This document shows positions 61,253 through 64,000 of a stretch of 64,000 nt of DNA, one piece after another. The notes below the pieces were generated by a model. It searched no databases. It saw only the letters and a list, made by a program, of their open reading frames with translations, and was not told the origin of the DNA. Every line of letters starts with the position of its first letter. The first letter of the stretch is position 1. The translations under genes were made by a program, and so were the position numbers. Origin of the DNA: Candidatus Salinicoccus stercoripullorum. GTDB taxonomy: Bacteria > Bacillota > Bacilli > Staphylococcales > Salinicoccaceae. Location of the stretch: NCBI GenBank assembly GCA_019113295.1, contig DXHR01000018.1, positions 1 to 64,000 on the forward strand, read 5' to 3'.

Positions 61253-61539
61253 CTCCTCCTCCCTTTTGACCTTCAATGACATTTAAAAATATTGAATCCA
61301 TGCGGTTTATATCGATTCGGGCATGAAAAAAACCTTCCCTGATCTTTGACCAATACCCTCCAAAATTTAATGTAATATTACATTATAAGAGGCATTAATC
61401 ACCACCGATTCTTTTTACTTATGTCATCCTGATTAATATATACGCATAATTATTCATAAAAATACAAAAAGTATCCCCCCGCTGTTTTCTGCATCTTCTG
61501 TCCTCATCCAGTTTATCCATTAAACTGGATATCAAAAAA
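61253..61539. other. Non-coding gap between RsaE and pepF
   Basis: No convincing gene in about 290 bp. The only notable element is a perfect 16-bp palindrome, AATGTAATATTACATT, at 61369-61384, which could be an operator or the centre of a control site for RsaE; its binding protein is not recognised. Confidence 0.4.
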
Positions 61540-61575
61540 ACAGGCAGACCCGCGTATTGGATCTGCCTGTCCTTA
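61540..61575 (-). terminator. Terminator of pepF
   Basis: ACAGGCAGA and TCTGCCTGT form the stem, with a T-run on the minus strand (AAAAAAA before 61540). Confidence 0.82.
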
Positions 61576-61577
61576 TT

Positions 61578-63383
61578 TTACAGTCCTGTCTCTTCAAGCA
61601 GCACTTCGAACTGGTCGAGCTGGCTTTCAAACACTTTCATGGCGTTTTCCACCGGCTCGGATGTGGTCATGTCGACACCTGCGTTTTTCAGCACTTCGAT
61701 CGGATAGTCTGATGATCCTTTTTTCAGGAATTCCCTGACATAGCGTTCCGCAGTTTCGCTCCCCTCTTCGAGCACCTGCTTGGACAGGCTGGCTGCGGCT
61801 GCGTAGCCTGTGGAATACTGGTACACGTAATAATTCATGTAGAAGTGTGGTATCCGCGCCCATTCCACATTGATGAAGTCGTCATATTCCACCGCATCAC
61901 CGAAATACTTGCGGTTGAGTTCTCCATAGATCTCATTGAGGCCCCCTGCTGTGAGCGGTTCGCCCGCTTCTTTCATGGAATGGATCTTATGCTCGAATTC
62001 CGCGAACATCGTCTGTCTGAAGACGGATCCCTTGAAGCCTTCGAGCTGTTCATTCAGAAGATAGAGTTTCTTCCTGTTGTCCTCGAGATTCCTGAACATG
62101 TAGTCAGCGAGCAGCGCCTCGTTGAAGTTGCTCGCCACTTCCGCCACAAAGATGGAATAGCCGGACATGTTCGATGGCTGGTTCTGACGGCTGTAGTAGC
62201 TGTGCACACTGTGCCCGAATTCATGCGTCAGTGTAAAGAGGTTGTTCACATTATCCTGCCAGTTCATCAGTATGAACGGATTGGTGCCGTACGTTCCGGA
62301 GGAATAGGCGCCGCTTCTCTTGCCTTTATTCTCGTAGATGTCGACCCAGCGGTTCTCGAGTCCTTCGCGGATGATGCCGACATATTCCTCACCCATTGGC
62401 TCGAGTGACTTCAGCATCCATTCCTTCGCCTCCTCATAGCTCATCTCGAAATCGATGTCCTTGACCATCGGCACATAGACGTCGTACATTCTGAGTTCGT
62501 CCAGGCCGAGCAGCCTTTTGCGGAGTTCAGTGTAGCGGTGCATGAGGTGAAGATTCCTATTCACCGTCTCCACCAGCTGATCATATACTTTTTCTGGAAT
62601 AAAGTTATTGGAGAGCGCCTGATGACGCGCTGAATCATACCCTCTCGCCTGAGCCTGGAATACGTGCGTATTGACGACACCCTGCAGCGTCTGGCTCAGC
62701 GTGTTTTTGAAGTCACCGTATCTCGTATACAGATTTTCATATGCGGACCTGCGCAGCTCGCGGTCCGGTGACTTGAGCAGATCGATGTACGTCCCCTGGG
62801 TCAGCGTGTGCCTGTTGCCCTCTGAATCGACCGCATCCGGAAATTCGAGATCCGCATTGTTGAACATGCCGTATGTGGATGACGGTCCCGCCAGGACTTC
62901 CCCGGCCCGGGCCATGAGCTTCTCCTCTTTGTCGCTCAGGACATGGTCGCGCCTGCTGTTGAGCTTCTTGAGATCGAAGGCGAACTCGGAGAGGCGTCTG
63001 TCCTCCATCCAGGATTTGAGCTCCGCCTCATCGATATTCATGATTTCAGGGACGAGGAAACTCCAGGCCGTGCTGAATTTGACTGCGAGCGTCCTCGCTT
63101 TTGCCTCCATCGCGCTGTACGTATCATCCGATGTGTCCTGGTCGTGCTTCAGGTGGGCGTATACATAGAGTTTGCTGACTTCGATGTCGATTTCCCGTTC
63201 TGTTTCCAGTGCATCTGCAAGTGTGCCTGCGGAATCGATCGAGCCTTTGTATTTCTCCTCTTCGCCGAGACGGTCCTCAAGCGCTTTATATTTCTGTTCA
63301 AACGCTTCGTCCGACTCGAAAATCGTCGTCAGATCCCACGTGTTTTCTGTTTGCTGTTCATTCCTTGCAATGACTTTTGCCAT
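61578..63383 (-). CDS. pepF: Oligoendopeptidase F
   Basis: A 601-residue M3 metallopeptidase. The zinc site is HEFGH at 387-391 (LFTLTHEFGHSVHSYYSRQ) with the downstream Glu in SIFVAEVASNFNEALL. The N-terminus NTWDLTTIFESDEAFEQK is typical of PepF. It degrades peptides of about 7-17 residues in the cytoplasm. ATG 63383 follows GGAGGGGTAAG; the longer frame was rejected. It is downstream of coiA, as in Bacillus and Staphylococcus. Confidence 0.95.
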   Translation of the reverse strand: MAKVIARNEQQTENTWDLTTIFESDEAFEQKYKALEDRLGEEEKYKGSIDSAGTLADALETEREIDIEVSKLYVYAHLKHDQDTSDDTYSAMEAKARTLAVKFSTAWSFLVPEIMNIDEAELKSWMEDRRLSEFAFDLKKLNSRRDHVLSDKEEKLMARAGEVLAGPSSTYGMFNNADLEFPDAVDSEGNRHTLTQGTYIDLLKSPDRELRRSAYENLYTRYGDFKNTLSQTLQGVVNTHVFQAQARGYDSARHQALSNNFIPEKVYDQLVETVNRNLHLMHRYTELRKRLLGLDELRMYDVYVPMVKDIDFEMSYEEAKEWMLKSLEPMGEEYVGIIREGLENRWVDIYENKGKRSGAYSSGTYGTNPFILMNWQDNVNNLFTLTHEFGHSVHSYYSRQNQPSNMSGYSIFVAEVASNFNEALLADYMFRNLEDNRKKLYLLNEQLEGFKGSVFRQTMFAEFEHKIHSMKEAGEPLTAGGLNEIYGELNRKYFGDAVEYDDFINVEWARIPHFYMNYYVYQYSTGYAAAASLSKQVLEEGSETAERYVREFLKKGSSDYPIEVLKNAGVDMTTSEPVENAMKVFESQLDQFEVLLEETGL

Positions 63384-63451
63384 TCTTACCCCTCCAGTAT
63401 CAAGATAATATAATTTTCTCAATATTCACTTGGAATTTCAAGCTCCGAAAC

Positions 63452-64000
63452 TTATTGTGAATTATATAACATATAATAGCCGTACAGCAGCTCCTTCATC
63501 ACCTGCTCCTTCTCCGGGGCGCCCTGCACAGTGCGCATCCGTATGAACCGCCCGAACATATCCATATGGAACGTGCCCTTTTGTATGTGAAGGTACAAAA
63601 ACAGCTTCCACTCAAGCGGAGGGTTCAATATCCACCGCTCCGCCTCAATCGTCCAGCATAGATGAGGCGGGATACGGCTTTCGTCCAGGCCCAGATGATA
63701 CATGAAGGACAATGTACTGTTCAGGACGCTCCGCTGCTGTCTTTCCCGCTGGATCATCAGTTTAATCTCACTCCCGGTCAGCTGCCTCGTTTCCTCTTGA
63801 AGGAATGGCTCTATCAGGAGGAGTTCCGGGACATCGGTTTCACGCCTCACGTATGACCACCTGCCGCAGCCGTGATTGTGATGGAGCATGATCCTGTGGA
63901 CTTTGCCGGTTTTCGTATTGTAGGTGAATAAAGACCGCATATACTGGGTGGACAGCTGGAAATTCGTTGGCATGCATCTGCCCGATTCCATGCGTATGCT
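63452..64000 (-). CDS. coiA: CoiA-like competence protein (C-terminal part, cut by right edge)
   Basis: The frame is open through the right window edge, so only the last 182 residues are seen. The sequence (STQYMRSLFTYNTKTGKVHR, QEETRQLTGSEIKLMIQRER, LCWTIEAERWILNPPLEWKL, HIQKGTFHMDMFGRFIRMRT) fits the C-terminal half of CoiA, and the gene directly upstream of pepF is coiA in Bacillus and Staphylococcus. CoiA helps process incoming DNA in transformation. The nuclease-like N-terminal part lies outside the window. Confidence 0.72.
   Translation of the reverse strand, partial: SIRMESGRCMPTNFQLSTQYMRSLFTYNTKTGKVHRIMLHHNHGCGRWSYVRRETDVPELLLIEPFLQEETRQLTGSEIKLMIQRERQQRSVLNSTLSFMYHLGLDESRIPPHLCWTIEAERWILNPPLEWKLFLYLHIQKGTFHMDMFGRFIRMRTVQGAPEKEQVMKELLYGYYMLYNSQ

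Overview
The window looks like a chromosomal segment of a moderately GC-rich member of the Staphylococcaceae, most likely Salinicoccus or a close relative. The genus is inferred from gene content, gene order and base composition, not from a marker gene. Supporting features are a Lys-type MurE beside an LtaA-like flippase, a ComK homologue, a perfect FapR operator upstream of fabI, and the order coiA-pepF-[RsaE sRNA]-spxH-trHb-CYTH / UPF0738-relQ-nadK-mgtE-CPA2 antiporter. No rRNA, tRNA, phage integrase, IS transposase or cas gene was seen.

Layout. 1-3.8 kb: an AT-rich minus-strand group of a GT4 glycosyltransferase, an ATP-grasp ligase and an asparagine-synthase-like protein that runs off the left edge. 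4.0-6.3 kb: an LCP-family protein, a DUF2538-like protein and a GNAT acetyltransferase. 6.3-15.8 kb: a cell-surface glycan locus in which the ABC exporter genes tagG and tagH are separated by four genes, with large two-part glycosyltransferases, small accessory proteins and an acyltransferase. 16-20.6 kb: a MarR regulator, a two-gene unit encoding an unusual membrane metalloprotease, comK divergent from a sigma-70-family factor, and ykvS. 20.8-34 kb: housekeeping and envelope genes (KtrB/TrkH, HtrA, TerC under a yybP-ykoY riboswitch, RF3, YueH-like, MurE, LtaA) bordered by two NERD-domain genes. 34-43.8 kb: two inverted copies of a module (small membrane protein / Tat-exported gluconate-dehydrogenase-like subunit 3 / GMC oxidoreductase / TatC) flanking galU. 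44-50.8 kb: an M23 peptidase, a TetR-ABC exporter operon with paired operators, an AI-2E-family permease, an esterase and YjcG. 51-64 kb: a fourth NERD gene, then the conserved fabI-to-coiA block.

The most striking pattern is a dispersed gene family plus repeat arrays. Three intact genes and one decayed gene encode about 330-residue proteins with a NERD nuclease-like domain (D75, E88, K90), a four-cysteine zinc ribbon and a helical C-terminus. Each gene has the same roughly 30-bp block just upstream, and a tandem array of hairpin-forming monomers with a period of 41 bp (41/42 alternating in the largest) immediately after its stop codon. Seven such arrays occur in 64 kb. They differ in sequence but share period and fold, and they lie between converging transcription units. 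They recall staphylococcal STAR elements and, by analogy only, REP/RAYT systems. A functional link between nuclease and arrays is my inference.

Coding assignments rest on translated sequence and motif recognition alone; no database search was run.
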